Positions 1-8,732 of a DNA stretch of 64,000 nt are shown here, one piece after another. The notes under the pieces were generated by a model. It had not been told where the DNA came from. It was given only the letters and a program-made list of their open reading frames with translations, and did no database searches. The position numbers were made by a program, and so were the translations under genes. Source of the DNA: Ruminococcus sp. 210702-SL.1.03 (lineage in GTDB: Bacteria; Bacillota; Clostridia; Oscillospirales; Ruminococcaceae); the NCBI RefSeq assembly GCF_020559915.1, contig NZ_JAJCLZ010000003.1:84711-148710 (forward strand). The letters run 5' to 3'. Position 1 is the first letter of the stretch. Each line of letters begins with the position of its first letter.

Positions 1-135
1 AACATGACGGCGGAAGGCTCTGCGGCGAACGACGCGAACGCCTACGCCATAGCAAACGAAACGGCGGGCAGAACGGTAGCCGTCGGCACGGCTATCTCGG
101 TAAGCTTTGCGCAGTACACGGTAGAATCACAATAA
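1..135 (+). CDS. C-terminal end of a PASTA-type penicillin-binding protein (partial)
   Basis: Only the last 44 codons are in the window, ending in TAA at 133-135. The tail has the pattern G-x-x-V-x-x-G-T-x-I-x-V-x-F, which resembles the end of a PASTA repeat. It lies 21 bases before murE, the place where Clostridia and Bacillus carry the class B penicillin-binding protein (spoVD/ftsI). I infer the end of such a transpeptidase acting at the septum outside the membrane. Too little sequence is visible to prove it. Confidence 0.45.
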   Translation, partial: NMTAEGSAANDANAYAIANETAGRTVAVGTAISVSFAQYTVESQ

Positions 136-156
136 TCATATTAAGGACGCGATAAA

Positions 157-1611
157 ATGAAACTTAAAGAGCTTGTAAAAGACTTGGATATCGAGTGCGG
201 AGGTCTGGGAGATACTGAGATAACGGGCGTTACCTCAGACACCCGCAGCACCCCCAAGGAGGGATTTGCTTTCGTCTGCATAAAGGGCGGCAGCTTCGAC
301 GGACACAGCGCGGCGGCTGATATGGTAAAGCGCGGCGCGGCGGTGGTATTCTGCGAGCGCGACTTAGGGCTGGCTCAGCAGATAATAGTTGAAAACACCC
401 GCGAATTTTACCCGCACCTCTGCGCGGCATGGTTCGGCAACCCCGAGCGCGAGCTGACTATGATAGGCGTTACGGGCACGAACGGCAAGACCACTATAAC
501 CACCGTTCTGAAAAAAACGCTGATGGCTTTCGGCAAAAAGTCGGGACTCATCGGCACTTGTCAGAACGAGATAGGCGAAGAGATACTGCCTACCGCGCGC
601 ACCACTCCCGAGCCGTATGACCTTTTTGAGCTGCTGCGCAAAATGGCTGACGCGGGCTGCGAATACGCGGTGATGGAGGTTTCCTCGCAGGGTCTGGCGC
701 AGAAGAGAACAGGTCCCTGCCACTACAAAGTCGGCGTTTTCACCAACCTCACGCAGGACCATCTTGACGTGCACGGCAGCATGGAAAATTATTATCAGGC
801 GAAAAAGCTGCTTTTCGGCATATGCGATACCGCTGTGATCAACATCGACGATGAGTACGGCAGACGCTATCTGCGCGAGATAACTTGTCCCGCAAAGACG
901 TTTTCTGCGGCAGAGCCTGCTGATTTTTACGCTGAGGATATAACCCTCGGCGCGGGCGGAGTAAAGTACGTTTACTGCGACGGTAAATCGAAGCACAACG
1001 TGAATTTCGCGATGCCTGGTCTTTTCAACGTTTCAAATTCGCTGGCGGTCATCGCCTGCTGTGAAACGCTGGGCTTTGAGCCGAAAGCCGTTATCCGCGA
1101 GCTGAACACTATGAAAGGCGTTCGCGGCAGGGCTGAGGTAGTGCCTACGGGCAGAGATTTCACCGTTATCTGCGACTACGCGCACACGCCTGACGCACTT
1201 GAAAATGTGCTGAAAGCTATCCGCAACGGCGCAAAGGGCAAGGTAAAGTGCCTTTTCGGCTGCGGCGGAAACCGCGACGCGGGCAAGCGTCCGAAGATGG
1301 CGGCTGCGGCGGCGGACAACGCTGATTTTCTGATAGTTACCAGCGATAACCCCCGCAACGAAGACCCCGACGCGATAATCGAGGACGTGCTGAAAGGGCT
1401 CGAGGGCAAGACCACCCCGTATATCCGCATGACCGATAGGCGCGAGGCTATACACTGGGCAGTAAAGCACGCGGAAAAGGACGATATAATAGTGCTGGCG
1501 GGCAAGGGTCATGAAGATTACCAGATACTTGCGGGCGGCGTAAAGATACATTTCGACGAGCGCGAGGTAGTAGCCGAAGCGCTTGCGGAGCTGGCAGCCG
1601 AGGGCAAGTGA
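157..1611 (+). CDS. murE: UDP-MurNAc-L-Ala-D-Glu:meso-diaminopimelate ligase MurE
   Basis: Cytoplasmic Mur ligase that adds the third amino acid to the peptidoglycan stem peptide using ATP. The 484-residue length is normal for MurE. The ATP-binding loop GVTGTNGKTT is at residues 104-113, the carbamylated-lysine region (YYQAKK) is near 212-217, and the C-terminal domain carries DNPR at 397-400. In characterised MurE enzymes DNPR marks meso-diaminopimelate rather than lysine as substrate, so the cell wall is probably of the DAP type. It is the first full gene of the division/cell wall cluster. murF follows after 45 bases. Confidence 0.96.
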   Translation: MKLKELVKDLDIECGGLGDTEITGVTSDTRSTPKEGFAFVCIKGGSFDGHSAAADMVKRGAAVVFCERDLGLAQQIIVENTREFYPHLCAAWFGNPERELTMIGVTGTNGKTTITTVLKKTLMAFGKKSGLIGTCQNEIGEEILPTARTTPEPYDLFELLRKMADAGCEYAVMEVSSQGLAQKRTGPCHYKVGVFTNLTQDHLDVHGSMENYYQAKKLLFGICDTAVINIDDEYGRRYLREITCPAKTFSAAEPADFYAEDITLGAGGVKYVYCDGKSKHNVNFAMPGLFNVSNSLAVIACCETLGFEPKAVIRELNTMKGVRGRAEVVPTGRDFTVICDYAHTPDALENVLKAIRNGAKGKVKCLFGCGGNRDAGKRPKMAAAAADNADFLIVTSDNPRNEDPDAIIEDVLKGLEGKTTPYIRMTDRREAIHWAVKHAEKDDIIVLAGKGHEDYQILAGGVKIHFDEREVVAEALAELAAEGK

Positions 1612-1656
1612 CACCTGCAAAGCATAGATAAACAAAGGAAAAGAGGTCGGTAAGTA

Positions 1657-3021
1657 ATGGAAAAAATGACATTAGCTGAAATAGTTCAGGCAGTAGAGGG
1701 CAGCTTCGGCTACCCCGCCGACATTGAGATAACCTCAGTATCTACCGATACGAGAACGATAAAGCCGAACTCGGTATTCGTAGCGCTGAAAGGCGCGAAT
1801 TTCGACGGCCACGACTACGGCGCGAAAGCCTGCGAGCTGGGCGCTGAGGCGGTGATAGCCGAGAGGGCGATAGAGGGCGCAAAGTGCATAGTGGTAGATT
1901 CTACCGAGCGCGCGCTGCTCACGCTGGCGGCGTATTACAGGCGCAAGTTCGATATACCGCTGGTCGGCATAACGGGCAGCGTCGGCAAGACCACCACAAA
2001 AGATATGATAGCGCTGGTGGTCTCCAAAAAGTACAACACCTTAAAGACCGAGGGCAACCACAATAACGAGATAGGCCTGCCGCTGACGCTTTTCAACCTT
2101 AGCAGCGAAACGCAGGCGGCGGTCATCGAGATGGGTATGTCGCATTTCGGCGAGATCTCGCGGCTCTCGATGTGCTGCGAGCCTACCGTTGCCGTGATAA
2201 CCAATATCGGCCATTCGCACATAGAGAACCTCGGCTCTCAGCAGGGCATACTTAAAGCCAAGATGGAGATACTCGACGGCGCGCAGTACATGGCACCGCT
2301 GATACTCTCGATGGACGACAAGCTGCTCTCGCACATCGAAGCGCACCACGGCAGAGAGATAATTTTCTACTCGATAAAGAAAAAGACCGCCGATGTATAC
2401 GCCGCCGACATAAAGGCTGACGAGAACGGCTCGTCTTTTACCATACATTACAAGGACGGCAGCATACCTGCGCGGGTGAACTGCCCCGGCGAGCACAACG
2501 TGAAAAACGCGCTGGCGGCTTTTTGCGTCGGCAGAGTGCTAGACATAGCCCCCGAGCTGATAGCCGAAGCCATCGGCGAATTCAAGCCGCAGGGCATACG
2601 TCAAAATATACGTCAGGCGCGCGGCATGACGTTTATAGTCGACTGCTACAACGCCGCGCCCGACTCGATAAAGGCGGCGCTTTCGACCCTTTCGCAGTCT
2701 TCCTGCGGCGAGGGCGGCAGACGCGTTGCCGTGCTTTCAGATATGCTGGAGCTGGGCAAACATTCGCGCACTCTGCACAAGCTGGCGGGCGAATACGTTG
2801 CGGCTTCGTCGGCAGACCTGCTTTACTGCTGCGGCACTGAGGCGAAATTTTACGTTGACGGCGCTTTGAAAAAGGGTATGCCCGAGGAAAACTGCCGCTG
2901 GTTCGAGAGCAAAGCTGATATGACAGCCGCGCTGAAAGCCGAGCTGCACGAGGGCGATACGGTGCTTTTCAAAGCCAGCAGAGGTATGAAGCTGGAAGAA
3001 GTTGTGAATGCTCTGGAGTAA
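1657..3021 (+). CDS. murF: UDP-MurNAc-tripeptide:D-Ala-D-Ala ligase MurF
   Basis: Adds D-Ala-D-Ala to the UDP-MurNAc-tripeptide, completing the pentapeptide precursor in the cytoplasm. The protein has 454 residues, usual for MurF. The P-loop GITGSVGKTTTKD is at 104-116 and is followed by the family motif EGNHNNEIGLPLT. The start codon ATG follows GAGGTCGG. Its 3' end overlaps the next gene (mraY-like) by 14 bases, implying translational coupling. Murein ligase murD, often near here, is absent from the window. Confidence 0.95.
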   Translation: MEKMTLAEIVQAVEGSFGYPADIEITSVSTDTRTIKPNSVFVALKGANFDGHDYGAKACELGAEAVIAERAIEGAKCIVVDSTERALLTLAAYYRRKFDIPLVGITGSVGKTTTKDMIALVVSKKYNTLKTEGNHNNEIGLPLTLFNLSSETQAAVIEMGMSHFGEISRLSMCCEPTVAVITNIGHSHIENLGSQQGILKAKMEILDGAQYMAPLILSMDDKLLSHIEAHHGREIIFYSIKKKTADVYAADIKADENGSSFTIHYKDGSIPARVNCPGEHNVKNALAAFCVGRVLDIAPELIAEAIGEFKPQGIRQNIRQARGMTFIVDCYNAAPDSIKAALSTLSQSSCGEGGRRVAVLSDMLELGKHSRTLHKLAGEYVAASSADLLYCCGTEAKFYVDGALKKGMPEENCRWFESKADMTAALKAELHEGDTVLFKASRGMKLEEVVNALE

Positions 3022-4024
3022 GATCTCGGTCATTCTCGCCATGCAGATGGTGCTGGGCTGGGCGCTCGGCAGGGTGGGCATACCCCTACTGCGGCGGCTG
3101 AAAACGGGCAGGTACGACCCATATGTCGGCGACCGTTTTTCGGCAGACGGCTCTGAGCCTGCGTTCGGCGGGGCGGCGGCGCTTATAGTGCTGACATTCG
3201 GCATATCTGCCGCGGCGGCTGTTTGCGGTGGCGGCAGGCGGCTTTACCTAGCCTGCGGATTCATCGCGCTGGCGACCCTTGCGGGCGCGGTGGATGACTT
3301 GCTGACAGACGTTTTCGGCAAAAATTACGGCGCGAGCGCGGCGGCTAAGCTGGGCTGGTGCTACGCCGCGAGCTTTGTCTGCCTGCTGATCTGCCGAAGG
3401 ATGCAAATAATTGAAACTGCGGTGCTGTTGCCGTTTCATCTTGGAACGATAGATTTTGGCGCGCTTTTCTGCCCAGTAATGGCGGCGGCAATGACTGCGC
3501 TGATATATTCATATAAATATTTTAACCGATTCGGTACAGACGGCTCGACCTGCGCCGAGGGGCTTTGCGCCGCGCAAATATTCCTCGCGGGGCTGCTTTT
3601 TGCGGCGGCGGGCGGCGTTATCTCCGACGATACCGCGCAAGCTTTCGGCTACCTCGCGGCGGGCGCGGCGGCTTCATCGCTGATATGGGGGCTTGCCCCC
3701 GCGAAGCTGAGAAGCGGCGATTCGGGCGGGTATTTCTGCGGCGCTGTTGCGGCGGCGATGCTGACATTTTGCAGCGAGCTTGAATTTGCGATGCTTCTGC
3801 TCGCCCTGCCCGCCGTGACAGACGCGCTTTGCTCGGCGGTACAGTATTTGGTCTACCGAAAGAGCAGGAAATTTCTGCTTAAAGGCTCTTCGCTGCACAG
3901 CCATCTTATGGCAAAAAAGTGGAGTACTTACAAGGTCATAGTGCTGTTTTCGGCAATGACCGCCGCCGCGGGCGCAGGAACGCTGGCGTTTGCGGCATAT
4001 TCTGAGAGAATAATTTTGAAATAG
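3008..4024 (+). CDS. mraY: Divergent phospho-MurNAc-pentapeptide transferase (MraY-like)
   Basis: Integral membrane protein of 338 residues, about ten hydrophobic segments, in the polyprenyl-phosphate glycosyl-1-phosphate transferase family. MraY moves phospho-MurNAc-pentapeptide onto undecaprenyl phosphate to make lipid I. The catalytic signatures survive in altered form: DD at 96-97 (DDLLT, where MraY usually has DDxxK), N173 with TDG at 177-179 (usually NLTDGLDG), GDSGG at 237-241, and SLHSHL at 295-300 (usually PLHHHFE). Position between murF and ftsW fits mraY. The degenerate motifs make a specialised or weakly active enzyme possible. It overlaps murF by 14 bases. Confidence 0.8.
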   Translation: MLWSKISVILAMQMVLGWALGRVGIPLLRRLKTGRYDPYVGDRFSADGSEPAFGGAAALIVLTFGISAAAAVCGGGRRLYLACGFIALATLAGAVDDLLTDVFGKNYGASAAAKLGWCYAASFVCLLICRRMQIIETAVLLPFHLGTIDFGALFCPVMAAAMTALIYSYKYFNRFGTDGSTCAEGLCAAQIFLAGLLFAAAGGVISDDTAQAFGYLAAGAAASSLIWGLAPAKLRSGDSGGYFCGAVAAAMLTFCSELEFAMLLLALPAVTDALCSAVQYLVYRKSRKFLLKGSSLHSHLMAKKWSTYKVIVLFSAMTAAAGAGTLAFAAYSERIILK

Positions 4025-4046
4025 TTGACAAAAGGAGTGAGAACAG

Positions 4047-5321
4047 TTGGCATCTTTGTCCAAAAACAAGCGTGAAAAAAGCGCTAAGGTTCAAAAGAGA
4101 AAAAAGACCGAGTTCAGAATAGTGCTGGCTGAGATTGACAAAACGTTTTTCCTCATAGTGGTAATATTGCTGGTTTTCGGACTTATAATGATGTTTTCCG
4201 CCAGCTACGCCGCCGCGCTCAATGAGCACAATGATGGTTATTACTTCCTGAAAAGACAGCTTATGTGCGCAGGGCTGGGCATTATCGCGATGTTCATCAC
4301 CTCTTTCGTCGATTACAATTTCTTTTACAATACTAAGGTTGCGTACCTTATTTTTCTAGGCTCGTTAGGATTATGTATCTATACGGCGCTTTTCGGACAA
4401 GAAACGGCGGGCGCTCGGCGATGGATAACCCTTTTGGGCATACAATTCCAGCCCTCTGAGCTGCTGAAGATCGCGTTTATCATCATATTTGCTTACATAT
4501 TATCCGTAAATGCCCAAAAGCTGAAAACCAGCTGGAAGCACTGCTTCATACCGTTCATCGTGATATTCGGACTGGTCTGCGGCGTGCTTGCTATGCAGCG
4601 CCACATCTCGGCGGTAATGCTCATCGGCATAATCGGTATATCAATGATGTTCGTCAGCGGTATGCCCTCGAAATTTTTCTGGCGGTTTATGGCGATATGC
4701 GCTGGCGCGGGCGTGCTGATGGTGCTCGTACTCGTGATAAAGGGCGGCGGCAATTTCAGCTACATTTCCGACCGTCTTGAAAGCTGGCGCAATCCGCTTT
4801 CCGACCCATCAGACAAGACTCACCAGACCTACGAATCGCTGCTGGCTATAGGCTCGGGCGGTTGGTTCGGGCTGGGCTTTGGCGAATCGCGCCAGAAATA
4901 CCTCTACCTGCCTGAATCGCAGAACGACTTCATCTTCTCGATAATCTGCGAAGAGCTGGGCTTTATCGGCGGCGTTATCGTTGTGCTGCTTTTCGTGCTC
5001 TTCGTTATAAAAGGCTTTCAGATAGCTGCAAACGCCCGCGACCGCTTCGGTATGCTGCTGGCTACGGGCATAACTATACAGATAGGTTCGCAGGCGCTGC
5101 TAAATATAATGGTGGCCTCAAACGCTTTCCCGAACACGGGCATATCGCTGCCGTTTTTCAGCGCGGGCGGTACGGCGCTGGTTTTCCAGCTTTTTGAGAT
5201 GGGCATACTGCTCAGCATCTCGCGCCAAAATCTGAAATACAGGTCGGGTGAAAAGCGCGCGGTAAAGGCTGTTTCTGCGGCGGATACGTCCAAAACTGCC
5301 GAACCTACTCAGTCTGTATAA
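4047..5321 (+). CDS. ftsW: Lipid II polymerase/septal SEDS protein FtsW (SpoVE-like)
   Basis: SEDS-family membrane glycosyltransferase (RodA/FtsW/SpoVE) that polymerises lipid II together with a class B PBP. The 424-residue protein has a basic N-terminus and about ten membrane segments. Typical SEDS stretches are visible, such as GARRWI, FQPSELLK, QNDFIFSIICEELGF and NTGISLPFFSAGGTA. The start is TTG at 4047, chosen because AAAGGAGTG at 4031-4039 lies 7 bases upstream and no better ATG exists. Location between mraY and murG points to FtsW or SpoVE rather than RodA. Confidence 0.92.
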   Translation: MASLSKNKREKSAKVQKRKKTEFRIVLAEIDKTFFLIVVILLVFGLIMMFSASYAAALNEHNDGYYFLKRQLMCAGLGIIAMFITSFVDYNFFYNTKVAYLIFLGSLGLCIYTALFGQETAGARRWITLLGIQFQPSELLKIAFIIIFAYILSVNAQKLKTSWKHCFIPFIVIFGLVCGVLAMQRHISAVMLIGIIGISMMFVSGMPSKFFWRFMAICAGAGVLMVLVLVIKGGGNFSYISDRLESWRNPLSDPSDKTHQTYESLLAIGSGGWFGLGFGESRQKYLYLPESQNDFIFSIICEELGFIGGVIVVLLFVLFVIKGFQIAANARDRFGMLLATGITIQIGSQALLNIMVASNAFPNTGISLPFFSAGGTALVFQLFEMGILLSISRQNLKYRSGEKRAVKAVSAADTSKTAEPTQSV

Positions 5322-5347
5322 ATTTTACATAAGGGAGATCTTTGATA

Positions 5348-6493
5348 ATGCTAAGAGTTCTGCTTGCAGGCGGCGGCACGGCGGGTCATGTAAACCCCGC
5401 GCTCGCCATCGCAGAGATAATAAAAAAACACCACCCCGAAGCGGAGTTTGCCTTTGCGGGCAACCCCGAAAAGCTTGAGGCAAAGCTTGTGCCGCAGGCG
5501 GGCTACAAATTTTACCCGATACAGGTAGAGGGCTTTCAGCGAAAGCTCAATAAGAAAAATATCAAGCGCAATCTGCACGCGCTGAAATGCCTTACCAAGA
5601 CCACCTCGCGCAGCCGCGAGATAATCGGCGATTTCAAGCCCGATCTGGTTATCGGCACGGGCGGCTACGTTGCGGGGCCGGTGGTGAGAACGGCGGCTAA
5701 GATGGGCATACTCACCGCTATCCACGAGCAAAACGCCTACCCCGGCGTTACCAACAAGCTGCTCTCGAAGTACGCCGATAAGGTCATGCTCACGGTAGAG
5801 GAAGCAAAGCAGTATCTTGACCCTAAGATAGAGTACACCGTTACGGGTCTGCCCGTGCGTTCCGGATTTTCGACTATCACAAAAGAGCAGGCGCGCCGCG
5901 AGCTGGGCTTTGATAACGACACCGTTTGCATACTCTCTACGGGCGGAAGTTTGGGCGCGGGCGCGATAAATTCCGCCGTGCTCGACCTCATAGCATGGTA
6001 CAAATCTGAGGGCGTTACCGTAAACCATATACATTCTTACGGCGGCAACGGCAAGTCTACCCAGTTTGAAAAATGCCTAGCCGATAAGGGCGTGACGCTG
6101 GAGGGCAACCCGCACCTTATGGTAAAAGAATACATCAACAATATGCCTACCTGCATGGCGGCGGCAGACCTAGTTATCTCGCGCTGCGGCGCGAACGCGC
6201 TTACCGAGCTTGAGGCTATGGGACGCGGCTCGATACTCGTGCCTTCGCCGATAGTTGCGGGCAACCACCAGTATTACAACGGCATGGTGCTGCAAAAGGC
6301 GGGCGCGGCGATAGTTATAGAGCAGAAAGATTTTACATCTGAAAAGCTGATAAGCATTGTGAAAGAGCTGCTCGCCGACCGCGAAAAGCTCGCTGCGCTC
6401 TCAGAAAACGCAGCGCGCATATACATTAAAGATACCGATGACAGGATATATTCGGCGCTAGCACCGCTTATCGAAAAGGCGGCGAGCAAGTAA
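5348..6493 (+). CDS. murG: UDP-GlcNAc:lipid I N-acetylglucosaminyltransferase MurG
   Basis: Membrane-associated GT28 enzyme that adds GlcNAc to lipid I on the inner face of the membrane, giving lipid II. The N-terminal glycine loop GGGTAGH is at residues 8-14, the second glycine-rich loop (IGTGGYVAG) is near 105, and the acceptor-side motifs HEQNAYPG and ISRCGANALTELEAMG are present. I start at ATG 5348, because GGGAG at 5333-5337 is 10 bases upstream; an in-frame TTG at 5342 would sit too close. The product is 381 residues. Confidence 0.94.
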   Translation: MLRVLLAGGGTAGHVNPALAIAEIIKKHHPEAEFAFAGNPEKLEAKLVPQAGYKFYPIQVEGFQRKLNKKNIKRNLHALKCLTKTTSRSREIIGDFKPDLVIGTGGYVAGPVVRTAAKMGILTAIHEQNAYPGVTNKLLSKYADKVMLTVEEAKQYLDPKIEYTVTGLPVRSGFSTITKEQARRELGFDNDTVCILSTGGSLGAGAINSAVLDLIAWYKSEGVTVNHIHSYGGNGKSTQFEKCLADKGVTLEGNPHLMVKEYINNMPTCMAAADLVISRCGANALTELEAMGRGSILVPSPIVAGNHQYYNGMVLQKAGAAIVIEQKDFTSEKLISIVKELLADREKLAALSENAARIYIKDTDDRIYSALAPLIEKAASK

Positions 6494-6527
6494 AGTCAGT
6501 ATCGTATTTGAAAGGGAAGTTTAAGAT

Positions 6528-7388
6528 ATGGCAAGAAAACCATCTATGGATTCTATAAAGACCCCCGACCTTAATAATCTTGACGAAAACCAGACAAAAG
6601 TTCTCAATACCTTCGACCGCTACACTAGGGCGGAGGATTATTCGGGAAAGGTGCGCGCTGATTTTGACAGGGCGCAGCACGTTAAAGATTTTGAGCTGAA
6701 ATCAAAGGAAGAGCCGGAGGAAGAAAACGGCGAGAAGCTCTCGGAAGAATTTACCGCGCGGCGCAATAACCCGCAGGCTGAGAGTACGCTGAACAAGGGT
6801 GTAAAGGTTCGTGGAAAATACGTTGCGCGCAAAAAGCTCATCACGGCGGCTATATGTATTGTCGCGGCGATAGTACTGGTAATGTTCTTCGCCCCGCCGA
6901 TATTTAACGCAGTTGACGGCGAAAGCGGCTGCCGCAGCGAGGATATTTTCGCGAAAACAGGCGCTACACAGTACCGCTCCGACATTATGACGAACCGCTA
7001 CGTTTACAATATCGAGGCGCTTTCGAGCGACAAGAGCAGCAGCTACCGCATTTGCACGATAGCTTTTAAGGCGAAAAACTTCACGCCTTTTGAGATGACC
7101 GCCGAGGATTACGTTATAGCGAACGGCGGCGATTTCAGCTCGCACATAGTTTATTCCACATACGTCGGCGATTCTAACGTTATACCGCCTTTCAGCACCA
7201 AAGATGTAAAGATAGAGGTGCTTATAAATAAGGACGGCTTGGACGACAAGCAGTTCGACGACGCCATAACTTCGCTGCATCTGAGAACTAGCGGCACTAA
7301 GAAAAAGATAGGCAAGCACATAAGCATACCTACCATACCCGCGTGGTTCAGCGTTTCAGACGTTATAACCTTCGACCCCGACGCCTGA
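6528..7388 (+). CDS. Unknown single-pass membrane protein in the cell wall cluster
   Basis: I do not recognise this 286-residue protein. Residues 1-100 are polar and charged with no signal peptide. A strong membrane segment (AAICIVAAIVLVMFFAPPIF) lies near 107-126. The remaining 160 residues would be outside the cell, and their alternation of short hydrophobic and polar runs suggests beta structure, possibly a DUF4352-like immunoglobulin-type fold (weak guess). Topology would be N-in/C-out, like FtsQ or a PBP accessory subunit. It lies between murG and murA, 34 bases after murG with AAGGGAAG upstream, so a cell envelope role is inferred from context only. Confidence 0.7.
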   Translation: MARKPSMDSIKTPDLNNLDENQTKVLNTFDRYTRAEDYSGKVRADFDRAQHVKDFELKSKEEPEEENGEKLSEEFTARRNNPQAESTLNKGVKVRGKYVARKKLITAAICIVAAIVLVMFFAPPIFNAVDGESGCRSEDIFAKTGATQYRSDIMTNRYVYNIEALSSDKSSSYRICTIAFKAKNFTPFEMTAEDYVIANGGDFSSHIVYSTYVGDSNVIPPFSTKDVKIEVLINKDGLDDKQFDDAITSLHLRTSGTKKKIGKHISIPTIPAWFSVSDVITFDPDA

Positions 7389-7453
7389 CGCTATACACCG
7401 AAAGACAGTCTTTTGCATATTATAAAGCATATTGACATTGCGAGGTGTGAGAT

Positions 7454-8716
7454 ATGCAAAAGCTGAAAATAGAGGGCGGGGGCAGGCTGAGCGGCGAGCT
7501 GGAGATACAGGGCGCAAAAAACAGCGTTCTGCCCCTGCTGAGCGCCTGCGTGCTGGTGAACGGCGAAGTGCGGCTGAAAAGATGTCCCTCGCTCTCAGAC
7601 GTTTACTCCGCTATGCGGATACTGAGCAGCTTGGGATGTAAATGCAGGCGCAGCGCGGCGGGCGAGGTGTACATAGATACGCGCGGGCTGGAAAGCACCG
7701 CCGTTTCCGACTCGCTGATGCGTCAGATGCGCTCTTCGATAATCTTTCTGGGCGCGCTGCTGGGCAGGGCGGGGGAGTGCACGCTGAGTTTCCCCGGCGG
7801 CTGCGAGCTTGGCCCGCGGCCTATCGACCTGCATCTTTCCGCGCTGAGGCAGCTCGGTGCGAAGATAACTGAGGAGCACGGCGCGCTGATATGCCGCAGT
7901 GCGAACGGGCTTCGCGGCACACAGATAGACCTTTCGTTCCCATCGGTGGGGGCGACTGAGAACATCATGCTTGCCGCCGTGTGCGCAAAGGGCGAAACGG
8001 TGATCTCAAACGCCGCGCGCGAGCCTGAGATATGCGACCTTGCCGACTTCCTCAACCTATGCGGCGCTAAGATACGCGGCGCAGGCAGCCAGCGGATAGT
8101 GGTAGAGGGAGTACCGCGCGAGAACCTGCACGGCTGTGAATTTGAGGTGATGCCAGACAGGATAGCGGCTGTGACGTATATGTGCGCGGCGGCGGCTACC
8201 GGCGGCGAAGTCAGCCTGCACGGCGCGCGTATGGGCGACATAGAAGCGGTGGTAAATCTGCTGCGGCAGGCGGGGTGCAGGATATGCGCCTGCGGCGACG
8301 GCGTGTGCTTAGCGGCAAACGGACGGCTGAAAGCTGTGCGCACTGTGAGAACGCAGCCCTACCCCGGTTTCCCGACTGACGCGCAGGCTATCGTGATGGC
8401 ATGCATGGCGAAAGCGCGCGGCACGGGGATATTTGTAGAAGAAATTTTTGAAAACAGATTTCGCCACGTTGACGAGCTGACGCGCATGGGCGCGGACATC
8501 AAGACAGAGGGACGCGTGGCGGTGGTCAGCGGGGTGGAGCGGCTTTACGGAGCGAGCGTTTCAGCACCCGACCTGCGCGGCGGCGCGGCACTATGCGTGG
8601 CGGCAGCGGCTGCGGAGGGCGTGAGCGAGATAGCGAACGTAGAGCTGATAGACCGCGGCTACGAATCAATAGAAAAGGCGCTTTGCGCACTGGGCGCGAA
8701 GGCTGAAAGGGAATGA
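7454..8716 (+). CDS. murA: UDP-GlcNAc 1-carboxyvinyltransferase MurA
   Basis: First committed enzyme of peptidoglycan synthesis; transfers enolpyruvate from PEP to UDP-GlcNAc. The 420-residue length is standard. K22 and N23 in GAKNS, and the catalytic cysteine C117 in PGGCELGPRPIDLH, match the MurA active site; the cysteine, rather than aspartate, predicts fosfomycin can react. The ATG follows GAGGTGTGAG. Clostridia often have two MurA copies (murAA and murAB); which one this is cannot be decided here. Confidence 0.95.
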   Translation: MQKLKIEGGGRLSGELEIQGAKNSVLPLLSACVLVNGEVRLKRCPSLSDVYSAMRILSSLGCKCRRSAAGEVYIDTRGLESTAVSDSLMRQMRSSIIFLGALLGRAGECTLSFPGGCELGPRPIDLHLSALRQLGAKITEEHGALICRSANGLRGTQIDLSFPSVGATENIMLAAVCAKGETVISNAAREPEICDLADFLNLCGAKIRGAGSQRIVVEGVPRENLHGCEFEVMPDRIAAVTYMCAAAATGGEVSLHGARMGDIEAVVNLLRQAGCRICACGDGVCLAANGRLKAVRTVRTQPYPGFPTDAQAIVMACMAKARGTGIFVEEIFENRFRHVDELTRMGADIKTEGRVAVVSGVERLYGASVSAPDLRGGAALCVAAAAAEGVSEIANVELIDRGYESIEKALCALGAKAERE

Positions 8717-8732
8717 AAAGGAAAGTAAAGAT

